Shown here piece after piece: positions 41,510 through 53,630 of a stretch of DNA of 64,000 nucleotides. The translations under genes were made by a program, and so were the position numbers. How positions within the stretch are numbered: the stretch's first letter is position 1; the number at the start of each line of letters is the position of its first letter. The DNA is from Nematopogon swammerdamellus (taxonomy: Eukaryota; Arthropoda; Insecta; Lepidoptera; Adelidae): positions 1,488,001 to 1,552,000 of the forward strand of contig OX336351.1 in assembly GCA_946902875.1 (NCBI GenBank). The letters are read 5' to 3'. The notes under the pieces were generated by a model. The model was not told the DNA's origin and ran no database searches. It was given only the letters and a program-made list of their open reading frames with translations.

Positions 41510-42334
41510 ACATCCGCGAACAAATTGTGTACTATTTTATTTTCGATTTATAAACATTGAAGAAATAAATACAAAATGGACGTCCGATACTTCTGCCTAC
41601 CCCACTGGAAGACGGCTATAGGTAATTTATTTATTCATTTGCAAACTAAACAGCTAATTACTCAGCTAAAAAACTAATAAAAAATAATTCATCAACTTTA
41701 AAAGTTTCAGATTACTGCGTTTGTAACCTAACTATTTACGTATGTAGCATATTATATAAATGGCTAAATATGTCATAAGTTTTATCACATTATATTAAAT
41801 TTAGTTTTACACCCTCACTGTTCTTACGGGTACTTACGGTTTTTACGGTTTTATCTAAAGCAAATTTTGGAAACATCTGGAGCGTACTCGGCCAATCACG
41901 TCGCGCTACCATCGCATCAGACACAGGCACACTGCTTCACCAGGCAGTGTTGCTAGTAAGTAGGTACTACCGTGTACTGCATACAGATTGCGGTGACGGA
42001 TTTTAATTGTACTTAACTTGGAATCGATTCATTTAAGGAAGCATTCAAGTATATTCGTCAAGACTCGGGGCTGGCAAATACATAATGGATTACGAGATTT
42101 AAGCTTTATATAGAGGCAGTTTTAATGTGAGACGACGACAAGCGCAGGTACCTACAGTAGTTGTTGTCTAAAGTGGGCAGTTTACTGTTAGTACCTTGTC
42201 ACACTCACACACGATCACAGCGTACGTTTCTATGAGAAGTGATTTTGTCAACTGTCGTTTGCTTGCCGACTGCTTTGTGCTTAGGTCAGTCAGTCAGAGT
42301 GTAAGCTGGACATACGCCTCTCCAATTTTTTTAA
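41510..42334. other. Unassigned AT-rich sequence
   Basis: Nothing supported. A patch at 41890-42000 has higher GC. Confidence 0.4.
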
Positions 42335-42685
42335 ATTTTTTTTTTATTGAAACTGACACCGGTTTGCTACATCACCTACAACATCTGTGATGTCAGCCCA
42401 TAACACCGGGTTTACTAGGTGCCATGTCAGTGCTTCCCTTAATTTCATGTCGACACTGAACTGGACGGAAAACACAAACTATTTACATAGCCGTTTCGAC
42501 CGACGTTTCGCTCAGTGCGGTGGTACTATACCGGGCGGGATAAACGCTACCACCTATTAAGGGAAGAGGGGAAGGGGCCGCGCTCAGCCTCCAACGGTCG
42601 AGCGGTCACCCTTCCAAGCACTGACCGCGCTCAGCGTTGCTTAACAACAGCCGACCGACCGCACCACTGAGATACCGAGGCTGAC
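42335..42685 (-). mobile_element. SINE-A, full length
   Basis: Complete from poly-A to head; the 5S-like block (CACTGACCGCGCTCAGCGTTGC) and A box (CACTGAGATACCGAGGCTGAC) are clear. Part of the region between B box and core is deleted. Confidence 0.92.
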
Positions 42686-42689
42686 AAAA

Positions 42690-43784
42690 TTGTCTTCCAC
42701 ATCAAAAATTAGATCTTGAAACTCTTCCCATCTCTCTTCTCCATGGGCCGTACGAAGGTTGGCAGGGAGGGGCGAGGTTAGACACGATAAGAGGATAAGG
42801 GGCTTTGGGAGGGTTTTCGGGTGTGGAAAGGTGGTTTTAGGCAAAGAGGTATTATACTGGAGTTATCGCTCCGAAGAAATATACAGAGAAGCGGTGTCCC
42901 AGCGGCTGAGGTATGGGGTAAGGTAGGGAGGCGGAGTGCAGAGTCGAGCGGAAGAGGGCAGCGCGCGCGGGGCGGGAAGCGTATAGGAGACGGCCTGGCG
43001 GCCGGTGTGGGGGGCTCGCGCGGGGCGGGAAGCGTGCGGCAGAGAGGCAAGGGGTAGGGAGAACGATGTGCATATTGTCTTTTTTATTTATTTAAAAACT
43101 CGTCGGTAACACCACATTACAAGGCATGACGATCCATTACAAGCAATTCTAAATAAAAATGACATAATCTATATTCTAATTACTTAATTAATAACAAACC
43201 TTTTCATTCTTACACTTCATCTCCAGATTCGCCATCGCACCTTCGACTAGCTAGTAGCTACATATCATTAACGTTTGCGCACGGACGAAGATCTTTAAAT
43301 GTATTAGTTTAAAGTAGGCGAGGCGCAATCGCAGCAGGCAGGTGACGCCTGCGCGCTGCGGTCTCTCGCGCTCGACTAAGACACTTGAGGACCGTGAACC
43401 GCAACTCGTTGGAACATGTTAGTTGACCGAGTGAGTTCTCTAGTACGCTAGTACGTAATACCTCTTTGGTTTTAGCGGTCTTAGGGGGGCGGTAGGTCGG
43501 CACATGCCGCATGCAGATGACGCCGCGCGCCGGCTAGCCAGACTTGGCTCACCAAAGCGGCCAGCGGGCGAAGCTTCGAGAATAAACTCCCAACTCAAAG
43601 CAGTCGTAATTTCCTTTCGCTTCCCGGCAAGCTAGAATCAATTACTGCAGGATGCTGCGACGAAAATATTTGATCTCGTTTTAATTTATATCTAATGGGT
43701 TAGTGGAATTGGCAATTAAAATTTAGAGGCTTTTGTGAAGTTTCATTCGGAAATGGCTTTGATCCTATTTAGAAGTATTTCTTA
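42690..43784. other. Unassigned; CpG-rich first third
   Basis: 42880-43060 is very GC- and CpG-rich with two copies of CGCGGGGCGGGAAGCGT about 60 bases apart. It could be a promoter remnant, but no exon is seen nearby. Confidence 0.35.
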
Positions 43785-44010
43785 CTAGCTTTTGCCCGCG
43801 GCTTCGCTCGCGTGAAATTCGTATTCAAAAAAAAAAGGTAAGTAAGCCGGCTACCGTACCTTTATTTCGGCGCACGGAACAATTCGGTTTGTGTGAGAGC
43901 CACATCTTAGCGTACACGGAACTGAATTTTATTTGACCTATCCTGTGTCACGTATAGTACTAAGTTTCATCGAATTCGGATGATGAGTTTAAGAGTTATG
44001 GAGGAACATA
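43785..44010 (-). mobile_element. Non-autonomous Helitron, interrupted by a mariner dimer
   Basis: CTAGCTTTTGCCCGCGGCTTC marks the 3' end (minus strand, CTAG at 43785-43788). The body runs to GAGGAACATA, where the mariner structure is inserted at TA; ACATACATAC continues after 45874. Confidence 0.75.
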
Positions 44011-44689
44011 TACAGGGTGTCCCAGAAACCGACGATAATCCTTTAACAGGAGATAGGGCTGCTAATTACCTCTCAAAATATCTAATTTTAGGTTTAGTAA
44101 AAATGGCTTAGTTTTTGAGATATTGTCATTTTTGTAAAAATCCAAAATTTTCTCCCTCGGCTCATTTTTTTAAATGCCACGAGTACAAATGTAAGATTTT
44201 CTTAAATCTAGTTTTTGTCAAATATTCCCGAAAAGTAAGGCTTTCACACGGTATAATTTATTTATTTATGTTTAATCCTGTTTAGCTGAAAAACGACTTA
44301 AGAGCCACATGTTAAAATTTTTTCAGCCTCATCCTTTGAGTTTGGCCCTTCGCGGTGAAAAAAAAAATTACTACACTAAAGTGGCATTATGCAAAAAAAA
44401 TACGCCCATCTAATGTAGTTTTTAAAATGGTACATCACTTACCGCTTTGCCCAATAATTTATGAGATATTGTTATTTAACTGCAAAAAGACCTCGGAATT
44501 TGATAACTGTTCTACCAACTACGAATTGAAATAAAATAAACACTTGAAGTAAATTGGTCTTTATTAACCTGTTAAAGTAGATGTTCAAATTGTTTACCAC
44601 CTGCACAAATGCTAGCTCGACATCTTCTCACAAATGCCCGGTTGATGCGTCGAGCATGTACTCGATGCAAGTGCAGATACGTCCACCTA

Positions 44690-44846
44690 TGCTATGTAAA
44701 TAGTTTGTGTTTTCCGTCCAGTTGACTATAGTCGGCACGACCGAAGGGAAGCACTGACGTGGCACGAAGTTCACCCGGTGTTATGGGCTGACATCACGGA
44801 TGTTGTAGGTGATGTAGCCAACCATGTCAGTTTACATAAAAAAAAA
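44690..44846 (+). mobile_element. SINE-A' 3' half inside the mariner dimer's left arm
   Basis: From ATGCTATGTAAATAG to CAGTTTACAT and poly-A; the CTGACGTGGCACG wording is of the A' type. It makes the two arms unequal. Confidence 0.88.
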
Positions 44847-44849
44847 GTT

Positions 44850-44990
44850 TCTGTAATTCTTTCTTTGAACTCTATCAAGTTTTCCACCGGTTTCCCGTAA
44901 ACTGTTTCTTTTAAATAGCCCCAATAATAAAGATCTAACGGATTTAAATCCGGTGATCTAGACGTCCGTTCTATCTGTGGGGACGCAAGT
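44850..44990 (-). pseudogene. Transposase fragment (left arm)
   Basis: The minus frame includes RSPDLNPLDLYYWGYLKE and GKPVENLIEFKERI, the SPDLNP motif region of the catalytic domain of mariner-like transposases. Confidence 0.8.
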
Positions 44991-44999
44991 GGCTAGGAG

Positions 45000-45300
45000 G
45001 CAAGAAGACGTCCGTTGAATAGTGGAGGCTTTAAACGGGCGAATTATCTTGAGTTTCTGAAACAGGAGCTTCAGAGCCTTTTAGAAGATGTACCTATTGG
45101 CCATACGGAGGTGGTTGCAAAATGATGGCTGCCCAACCCATTACGCTAGAGAAGTGCGTAATTTTTTAGACCAAGCATATCCCCACAGATGGGCGGAGGT
45201 GGATGTATCTGCACTTGCATCGAGTACTTGCTCGACGCATCAACCGGGCATTTGTGAGAAGATGTCGAGCTAGCATTTGTGCAGGTGGTAAACAATTTGA
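45000..45300 (+). pseudogene. Transposase fragment (right arm)
   Basis: Frames with FLKQELQSLLEDVP, NDGCPTHYAREVRNF and ARRINRAFVRRC occur, broken by frame changes. The SPDLNP region is deleted at about 45195, exactly the part present in the left arm. Confidence 0.8.
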
Positions 45301-46062
45301 ACATCTACTTTAACAGGTTAATAAAGACCAATTTACTTCAAATGTTTATTTTATTGCCATTCGTAGTTGGTAGAACAGTTATCAAATTTCGAGGTCTTTT
45401 TGCAGTTAAATAACAATATCTCATAAAATATTAGGCAAAGCAGTAAGTGATTTACCATTTTAAAAACTACATTAGATGGGCGTATTTTTTTTGCATAATG
45501 CCACTTTAGTGTAGTAATTTTTTTTTTCACCGCGAAGGGCCAAACTCAAAGGATGAGGCTGAAATTTTTTTAACATGTGGCTCTTAAGTCGTTTTTCAGC
45601 TAAACAGGATTAAACATAAAAAAATAAATTATACTGTGTGAAAGCCTTACTTTTCGGGAATATTTAACAAAAACTAGATTTAAGAAAATCTTACATTTGT
45701 ACTCGTGGCATTTAAAAAAATGAGCTGAGGGAGAAAATTTTGGATTTTTACAAAAATGACAATATCTCAAAAACTAAGCCATTTTTACTAAACCTAAAAT
45801 TAGATATTCTGAGAGGTAATTAGCAGCCCTATCTCCTGTTAAAGGATTATCGTCGGTTTCTGGGACACCCTGTATACATACATACAAAAAAGATGTCAAA
45901 ATCATCAATTTAGTTTAGTATCAATCATACATAGTCTAGAAACGCAGGTATCTCATAAAACAGCTTACTCCATGACCATCCCTTACAGATTTATTATTAG
46001 TATTGATTGAACTATTCTAAGTGAGATAGCTTTTTCGGCGACGACCTACAGTTATACATTTT

Positions 46063-46356
46063 GGTTGACCGTGGTTCGGATTCCACGTTAAACTGTAGGT
46101 CCCTTCCCTTCTTACTTTACTAGGTGGTAGGATTTATCCCGCCCGGGTTGGTACCACCGCACTGAATGGGAATGGAATCGGTCGAAACGGCTATGTAAAT
46201 AGTTCGTGTTTTCCGTCCAGTTCAGTTTAGCCGACATGAAATGAAGGGAAGCACTGACAAGGCACCTAGTTCACCCGGTGTTATGGGCTGACATCACGGA
46301 TGTTGTAGTTGATGTAGGCCACCGTGTCAGTTTCCATAAAAAAAAATAAAAAAAAA
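46063..46356 (+). mobile_element. SINE-A, lacking the A box
   Basis: Starts at GGTTGACCGTGGTTCGG, keeps the B box and the whole body, and ends in A runs broken by T. Confidence 0.9.
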
Positions 46357-47873
46357 TTACGGGCATAGATCGATCGCTGCAAATTTTCTTATTTAGAGAA
46401 TCACTATAGATTCAGCGCTGTATACCCAGCATAATTATATCCACCCTTTAGCAGGCCTCAGGCACTCTATGTACTTGCGCGCGCTAACTACCTACCGCCC
46501 GACGGGCCGCCGGCGGTCTATTTCAGTGGATATTCGTCAGCCGCGCGAAGTATACATAGACGCTCGCCCACGCAAGTGCGCGCAGCTGCAAAGCAATAAC
46601 CACTTTACACTCGATCGTTAAGGTACATTTTCGCACGCAGCGATTGGCGACGTGAAACAGTAGGCTATTAAAGCCCGAAGGTAGGAACATTTTCTATGGA
46701 GTGATTTATCTGTTACGAAGTAACTATTAAGTAATCTGTGCCTTTAGTCTTTCTCGCGTATTTTATTTTTATTTTTCAAAGTTGAAAAAAAAAAACAACA
46801 GGAATTTACATCCAGAACACAGGGTATTACAAAATAAAATTGAGTATGTAAAAACCCAGCAACGTTTTACTACATATTAACTACGTAATTATAAGAATAC
46901 AGAAGGACAGGAATACAGAATACTTGAGACATGAACATGAAACAAACAATCAAACATAAACCTACAAATAACACAAAGACAAACAGATGGAGAGAAATAG
47001 AGAGAGAGAAACTGGTGAAAGAGATATACAGTACACTACATCTATGTGAAACTAAACTTTGGTTTACTTACCTAATGTAATCATGAAAAACATATTTATA
47101 TTTAAGTATATTTGATTAGAGACGGCGCTTCGGCGGAATTTTCAGAAATTTATTTTTTGTAGGTTTTCTGAATATTAATTTTAGATTAGTTTTAGTTTTA
47201 GTGTATTAGTGTACAGTTGTATTTACTTTTTAAACTTATTATATTTTGTCAAAATAATTTTAAACGAAGAATTAAACAAATGCACTTTACCCCCTTTGAT
47301 TGATTTATTACCAATCTACCGAGGGGAGGAAAGACTACATCTGCTGGTTTTCTTGCTAGGTACATGGTAGGTATGTACTTCTTATCAATGTATCTCCTAT
47401 GGTTTAGTAATTGGTTGATTTTCGTGTGTTGGTATTAGTTAGTTTTTGATGTTTTCTTTCTTTTAGGTTAATTTATTAATCATGAACGCACTTAATACGG
47501 ATAACTTTATGTAGAAAACTTTATTGGTCTCTGTGTAATTAATGTTAGTACTTACTCCTTTTTACGATGACTGTATGTTTTCCCAATAAAAAAAAATAAA
47601 AAAAATTACAAAAATAAAAAAATCTACGGTCCAGCCTGACATAGTTTACTAGGCACCTGCCAAAAAATAGTAACAGATAGAGGCGCCGCGCCGCCGCCCG
47701 ACGCGCACGGCCCGCTACCCCCCGGAGCCCCGGATACTACAGCTGGAATTAAATAAAAATAAATGGAAACGAAAACAGAGAAAATAATTCACTACCGCCA
47801 GCGCAGTCGACGCAATATCCGCCAGCTACCACTGATACTACAAACAAACACTAGATGGGTGGATCAACTTTTT
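46357..47873. other. Unassigned sequence
   Basis: 46470-46660 is GC-richer; 46960-47040 is purine-rich; from 47040 it is AT-rich. A CCCAATAAAAAA at about 47582 could be a retroelement end. No exon supported. Confidence 0.4.
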
Positions 47874-48263
47874 CTTTTTTTTAATCCGGTATGGGTGGCT
47901 GTCTCGGAGGGGCCATAGCCTGTGCCATAGCACACGCTCCGACCAGCCAATATCACCTCCGAGAAGGTAGGTGCTATACCGGAGACTTCCTTGGATTGCT
48001 GGGTATATTGGACTAGAGGAGAACACAATCAAGGCTGCTATGCGGCCATCTTATATCCAGTACGGTGGTATCAATCCATCTAGTAAATCTAGTAAAGGGC
48101 AAGGGAAGAGACCTACAGTTATACACCGGTTCCGAACGGTGAAGCAGCACATGTAGGTATGCACGTAAATTTTTTCGTAAGAAAAAAATTCATTGGTACA
48201 CGCCGACCGGATTCGAATTTCGGACCTCTCGCATGAGAAGCCTAAACCACTCGGCCACCCTCC
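47874..48263 (-). mobile_element. SINE-C, full length with core deletion
   Basis: Tail, CTCTAGTCCAATATACCC-type segment and head (B box ATTCGAATTTCGG) are present. Part of the shared core is replaced by a duplicated CATCTAGTAAATCTAGTAAAGG. Confidence 0.9.
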
Positions 48264-48680
48264 ACTTTTGGTATCGGTCTGAAAACAGGATATTTTATCT
48301 TGATAAATTCAACTTATTTTAATAGTTACAGCAACTCTGTTACAGCAATGTCTGAACACTGATTAATAAGAAAGAAGCTGCACAAAGAATTTCGAGTATT
48401 TTTTTTTTCAAATTATGTTTACCCCGAGCAAAACCCCTTTCTTTGATGCAAACCTGGGGACAAAATTGTCCCCTGGGTCACCCCTTTTTTGTTTGTTTTG
48501 TTTTTGCTCTATCTGAAAAACGGTATGATTTTAACAAATCATGACATTTAACTAATATGAAGCATTTCATAACACGCCATAGATGGCGGAAGTGGCGCTG
48601 ACCATGACATGGCGATACGGAACCCACGGTGTGCGAGTTCGACTCGCACTTGGCCGTTTATTAGTACCTACCTAGTAAGA
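48264..48680. other. Unassigned, with a short repeat end
   Basis: 48580-48660 carries GGCGGAAGTGGCGC and GCGAGTTCGACTCGCACTTG, a phrase that I associate with a dispersed lepidopteran repeat. GTCCCC...GGGGAC short hairpin near 48453-48475. Confidence 0.35.
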
Positions 48681-48681
48681 T

Positions 48682-49125
48682 ACTGCATCTCTCCCCGTCG
48701 CATGTCGTAAAAGTCGACTAAGGGATAAGAAAATTCGTCAGCCTCGGTAGCTCAGTGGCGCGGTTGGTTAGTCAACTGTTATTAAGCAACGCTGAGCGCG
48801 GTGAGTATTTGGATGGGTGACCGCTCGACCGTTGGAGGCTGACCGTGGTTCGGATTCCACGTTAAACTGTAGGTCCCTTCCCTTCTTACCTTACTAGGTG
48901 GTAGGGTTTATCCCGGCCGGGTTGGTACCACCGCACTGAACGAAACGTCGGTCGAAACGGCTATGTAAATAGTTCGTGTTTTCCGTCCAGTTTAGTGTAG
49001 CCGACATGAAATGAAGGGAAGCACTGACATGGCACCTAGTTCACCCTGTGTTATGGGCTGACATCACGGATGTTGTAGGTGATGTAGCCAACCGTGTCAG
49101 GTTCCATAAAAAAAAAAAAAAAAAA
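48682..49125 (+). mobile_element. Chimeric B-leader::SINE-A retroposon, second copy
   Basis: Leader starts within ACTGCATCTCTCCCCGTCGC and continues GTCGTAAAAGTCGACTAAGG...GAAAATTC, then a complete SINE-A with identical wording to 23886-24378, including TGGCGCGGTTGGTTAGTC and the diagnostic GCCGACATGAAATGAAGG. Poly-A is at 49108-49125. Confidence 0.92.
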
Positions 49126-49460
49126 GATGCCGTATCTATACATTTTTATTACATCTAAGCCAGCTACAAACAAAATTACGCGTCGCGCCGTTCGAGGCTT
49201 TCCAATTTTACACAGTACGTGACAATCTCGGCTTTGAGGCCGCTTCCGCTGAGAAAAATCTAAACAGATCCGAGCGAATTACTGAATTACACACGCGGCC
49301 GCGTGCGGGGCCCCAAGAAAATATTTCCCTAGATTGAAACAAAATTACTCCTAACTTCCCCCGCACGTGCCGAGCGCAAAATGCTGGCAAATAATTTCGG
49401 AACACACTAGATTTTTTCGTCACTGCTCTGTCTATACTAGGCAAGAAAGCATGGGCGTTA
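49126..49460. other. Unassigned sequence
   Basis: Includes ACACACGCGGCCGCGTGCGGGG near 49290; no coding support. Confidence 0.35.
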
Positions 49461-49710
49461 GTACCTTGTGGGGCCGGTACTTTAAAATAATAGCCCCACT
49501 GCATCTCTCCCCGTGTATGTCGTAAAAGGCGACTAAGGGATGACTCCCTTCTTATATTACTAAGTGGTATGGTTTAACCCGCCCGGGTTGGTACCACCGC
49601 ACTGAATGAAACGTCGGTCGAAACTGCTATGTAAGTTCCCGTTTTCCCGAGCGTTTTCCGTCCAATTCAGTGTAGCTGACATGAAATGAAGGGAAGCACT
49701 GACATGCAAC
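49461..49710 (+). mobile_element. SINE-A', 3' end missing
   Basis: Leader GTACCTTGTGGGGCCGGTAC and core intact. The middle carries an inserted CCCGTTTTCCCGAGCG, and the copy stops at CACTGACATGCAACG. Confidence 0.88.
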
Positions 49711-50449
49711 GAATTAAAAGTATCGGGAAGTGGCATACAACGCACCGACTTGAGGCGCGCTATTGGGGAGCATTCGGCACCCTCTCTTTCGCGAGCAGTC
49801 AGTCCGCCGCACTGCGCGGCTCAGGCAGGTCACGTTTTTGTATCCGTCCGTCCGTAAAAGAGAGAGATAGAATATCGTGCATTCGCATACACAAAATATG
49901 AGCGTGAAAAGGATAGCTATACGTTACTCGGTTCGAGACGAGAGCATACGAGAGTCAGTCACTGAGAACATGCAGTGGCGACATGCAGGGTTCTAAACCT
50001 ATCTTGTAACGCATGACACAAGTCTTTGTATGAATATAAAGGCACACGCGCAAGCCGCGACGTGCAAAGTTCAAGTATACGAATTCTAATTTGGAATGTG
50101 CAATCGTTGTCTCCCATAAACGTATCAAATTGCCATTACCCGTCTTACTCCATCGACGTTCACAGAGCGGAAACGTAACGTGATGTATGAGGCTCTCGCG
50201 CACTTACGCTCTTTGAAATAGTGGCAATATATAGAATGTCTCCAATCGCAGTATCCCTTTTAGTTTGCATCTGCACGTCTTATTCTAGTCTATGTTACGT
50301 GTGTGTGTAAAATTTTAGCTTAGTGTGCATCTGTGAGAGAGATTCTCTTTCTACCGGTAAAATGTACATATAACGAGGGCCCGTCCATAAAGTAGAATGT
50401 CGTTGCTGACATGTGCTCTCTCTATAGTACTCGCAATACTATCCGCTAT
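49711..50449. other. Unassigned, GC-richer first part
   Basis: No motif or splice structure convincing enough to call a gene. Confidence 0.35.
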
Positions 50450-50537
50450 AGTACCATCTCGGAGGTGAAACTGGATGCCCGGAGCATGTGCTCTGGTCCC
50501 TCTGACTCAACCACCCATACCGGATTATATAAAAAAA
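50450..50537 (+). mobile_element. SINE-C 3' tail
   Basis: ATCTCGGAGGTGAAACTGG...ACCCATACCGGATTATAT and poly-A: only the last ~85 bases. Confidence 0.85.
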
Positions 50538-50861
50538 TTATAATTTGAATTGGCACCAAAACGCCTATAATGATTTCAACAGCAGTTTTCCTTAAAGTAG
50601 GAAGAACACATACAAAATTATTTATTACATTATGGCGCTCTTATTGAGTTTAGTAAGTTTCTTATTACTTAATTCTAAAAAGTATAAAAATTTACATAAT
50701 AATCTCAATTGTGGTCATGAAAAATGTAATATTATTATAATAAAAAAAGCCCCAGTTGCACTCCGGGAGGTCCGGCAAAAAACTAAACACGGTTATAAAA
50801 AAAACTACACACCCTAAAAAAATTTAAACACCGTAACATTGCTTAAAAAAGAAAACAAAAA
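50538..50861. other. Unassigned AT-rich sequence
   Basis: Nothing supported except a GC patch (GCCCCAGTTGCACTCCGGG) at 50750-50770. Confidence 0.35.
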
Positions 50862-50946
50862 AAAAATTTAGGGATTCGAACCCATGGTCAAAAAATACAA
50901 ATCCTACACTTTTACCATTGAGCCACGCAATCACATAAACGACCAA
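50862..50946 (-). ncRNA. tRNA-like Pol III unit with terminator
   Basis: On the minus strand GCGTGGCTCAATGGT fits an A box and GGTTCGAATCCC is a perfect B box, followed within four bases by nine or more T's, a Pol III stop. The acceptor and anticodon stems do not pair, so it is not a functional tRNA. It may be a SINE head without body or a short Pol III transcript. Confidence 0.5.
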
Positions 50947-51247
50947 ACGAATATCGGATTCCCTTGATTCGCTTTCGGCTTTACTGTCACTGGGAGACGA
51001 ACAGAATTGATCCCGAGCCACTCGTAACTTAACCCTTAATGCAATGACTTAAGGTTACATTTTAAATAATAAAAATAAATCTGTCGCTTTTCGAGATCTG
51101 ACGCGAGTTTAACATTTTTTACCCACCTAAAAAAGTGCCAAGCGCCGCTAAAGAAGTTTTCACTTCAAAAAATAAACTAAACTAAACTTCTTACAAGAAA
51201 CTGACTAATACAATACAAACATACCTAAATAAAACAAAACCAACTGA

Positions 51248-51405
51248 CTAAGAATTTAATAAATCCTTCTCTAACCCTGAGCACGAAGGGGGCATGGTGC
51301 CAAGGACGGAGTCGGCGTTACCTTGTTGGACGGCCATGCGGTAGCCCTATATCTCTCTTCTGTGGCCATGCTGATGCGTTGCCGAAGGTATTCTGTTGAA
51401 TTCTG
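51248..51405 (-). pseudogene. Retroelement-associated C-terminal domain, decayed end
   Basis: The minus strand shows LRQRIS-like codons, then, in another frame, GTMPPSCSGLEKDLLNS and a stop, the same end as the copies at 20812 and 31905. Confidence 0.5.
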
Positions 51406-51607
51406 TATAGTAGGAAGTATATTTTCGCGGGAAATCCTCCATTTTGAATATGCGGCCTAAATTTAAATATCTTTGTCGAAAGCAGCAAGATTGTGATTTT
51501 AACGTTTCCAAATCATTTCGCACGTGTTCACGTGTTGGCTTTTGACGGAGGATACCTACGCCTTAATAGAGTGGCATAACATTGGACAAACGTAAATGGC
51601 GTATGAA

Positions 51608-51925
51608 CATACATACAATACCACACGCTGTTTCCCGACAATCAGGGTAAGCAGGGTAATCGGAATTGTGCTGCACGTACTCTTGTAAATTACAGGACAA
51701 CACCGACCACCACGTTGAGCAAAGTATTCGGACAAGATAACTATCAAGCAGCAAGTAAGGCACGAAAACCTGCTGCATGACTCGATGGAAGGACCGTTCC
51801 CAGGTGAGAGGTGGCTATCGCCCTTTAACACGGCATTTTGTCCTTATCCCTTAGCCGATTTTTACGACATGCATGTGAAGAGATGCAGTGGGGCTATTCT
51901 TTGTAAGTACCGCCCCCACACGATA
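51608..51925 (-). mobile_element. SINE-B, full length
   Basis: TATG-type tail at 51608, stem region slightly altered, leader CGCCCCCACACGATA. Internal 12-base deletion in the CTGTCGCCC part. Confidence 0.9.
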
Positions 51926-51981
51926 TGGATTAAAGTTAAAATTATGACTACATGGCGCTGAAGGTTGCGGAGGAGGTTGTT

Positions 51982-52339
51982 GTCAGCCTCGGTGGCTCAG
52001 CGGTGCGGTCGGTCGACTGTTGTTAAGCAATCCTGAGCGCGGTCAATACTTGGATGGGTGACCGCTCGACCGTTGGAGGCTGACCGTGGTTCGGATTTCA
52101 CGTAAAACTGTAGGTCCCTTTCCTTCTTACCTTACTAGATGGTAGGGTTTATACCAAAGCACTGAATGAAACGTTGGCCGAAACGGCTATGTAAAAAGTT
52201 CGTGTTTTCCGTCCAGTTCAGTGTAGCCGACATGAAATGAAGGTTTTGACATGGCACCTACTTCACCCGGTGCTGTGGGCTGACATCACGGATGTTGTAG
52301 ATGATGTAGCCTACCGAGTCAGTATCCATGAAAAAAAAA
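51982..52339 (+). mobile_element. SINE-A, full length with 5S-like block
   Basis: A box GTGGCTCAGCGGTG, 5S-like block 52023-52065, B box GGTTCGGATTTC. Core lacks the CGGGTTGGTACC part, and GAAGCAC is lost before TTGACATGG. Confidence 0.93.
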
Positions 52340-52755
52340 TCGAATTATACAGCGTGCTCGGCACGTCGACCGACAAATTTTTTTTGTAGGTAAGTGGGGT
52401 CATTTGCAACGTTTTGACCCATGATACCTTTTGTCAGATGTCACGTGGTATCGAGATACGATTTTTTTTCTTTATTTTTGAAAATTACCAAAATCTCAGC
52501 TTTAAACCCTTGTAACTTTTTTCTTTATGATTTTATCAGCACGAAATAACATTTATTGAATTTTGCGATGTATCCTTGTTCTAGAAAAAGTATTATTTGA
52601 TGAAGTTTATACCATGGAAAGGTGTTATGACCTCCCAAAGTCCCGAGAACAAGTAAAAATATGCCTGAATCTTAATTCATTAAAAAAAAACTGACAGCAA
52701 TTGATAACTTCATTTTCTTTTAAAAAATTCGGTAGTTTACGCCCTTTCAAACGGT
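52340..52755. other. Unassigned AT-rich sequence
   Basis: No coding or structured element recognised. Confidence 0.35.
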
Positions 52756-52766
52756 ATACCACATGT

Positions 52767-53115
52767 ACATACATACATACATATCACACACGCTGAATCC
52801 CGATAATCGGGGTAAGCAGAGTAATCGGTGTTGTGCTGCAAGTACTCTGGTCAATTACAGCACAACACCGACCACCACGTTTCGCAAAGTATTCGAACAA
52901 GATTAAATCAATCAAGCAGCAAGTAAGGCACAAAGACCCACCTGCTGCATGACTCGGTGGAAGTACCGTGCCAAGGTGAGAGGTGGCGAGCCTGTCGCCC
53001 TTTAGCACGGCATCTTGTCCTTATCCCTTAGTCGCCTTTTACGACATGCATGGGGAGAGATGCAGTGGGGATATTCTTTTTAATACCGGCCCCACACGGT
53101 ACATACCGGTACACG
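52767..53115 (-). mobile_element. SINE-B, full length with 11-bp target duplication
   Basis: ATACCACATGT is repeated at 52756-52766 and 53116-53126. The 5' side has about 13 extra bases (ATACCGGTACACG) beyond the usual leader start. Confidence 0.92.
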
Positions 53116-53126
53116 ATACCACATGT

Positions 53127-53630
53127 CATACAAATAATTGAGTATGTGGCCAAATTTAGAAACAGAGACAGAATAGAATGTCATTGCAATAAATTGTTTT
53201 CAGTTCTCGCCGCAAGCGGTACAAGACCACACATAGAGTCTTTATCAAAAAGTCCAACAGCGGCGCCGAGGCAGCACAACAACGTACGCAACTCCCCAGA
53301 GGGAGTGGCTAACGCAAAAGTAAAACACGCCGAACTTTATTCATTCTGAATGTCAATAATTCAATGAAGGGAGTTGTTCGGTTCTGATATAAGTCTCGGA
53401 CGCACAATGAATATAAAGGAAATACAAGTGTTGAGAGAGAGAGCGAGAGAGGAGGGGGTGAAATAAGGCAGGAGAGAAACGGCGAGGGGCCGGGGGGGAG
53501 GGAAGGGGGTTGAGGCGCTTGGGGCATGCGCGGAATAACCAAGCTGAGTTTCCTTTATTGTGGAACGATTTTACTGGAATCCAGATACTTCGAATTTTAC
53601 TATGCCATATTTCTGCTGTACTTTTCTGTA
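53127..53630. other. Unassigned, with a purine-rich tract
   Basis: 53430-53512 is almost pure purine on the + strand with several G runs; rest is unremarkable. Confidence 0.45.

Larger units (their letters stand above)
44013..45872. mobile_element. Inverted dimer of a mariner-like element
   Basis: CAGGGTGTCCCAGAAACC begins at 44013 and its complement ends at 45872, flanked by TA. About 680 bases at each side (44013-44689 and about 45196-45872) are reverse complements, far longer than a normal TIR. Both arms carry the 3' end of a transposase gene: the left, on the minus strand, has SRSPDLNPLDLYYWG; the right, on the plus strand, has NDGCPTHYAREVRNFLDQ and later INRAFVRRC with GGKQFEHLL. So two 3' ends are joined head to head. 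Broken and non-functional. Confidence 0.85.

Noticed and set aside
42778..43073. Proline/arginine-rich ORFs in the CpG-rich patch
   Set aside because: Several overlapping frames on both strands are open because of GC content; there are no splice sites, motif or polyadenylation signal to choose one.
53430..53512. Polypurine tract of an LTR element
   Set aside because: It is over 80 bases long, has no TG-starting LTR after it and no coding remnant before it.
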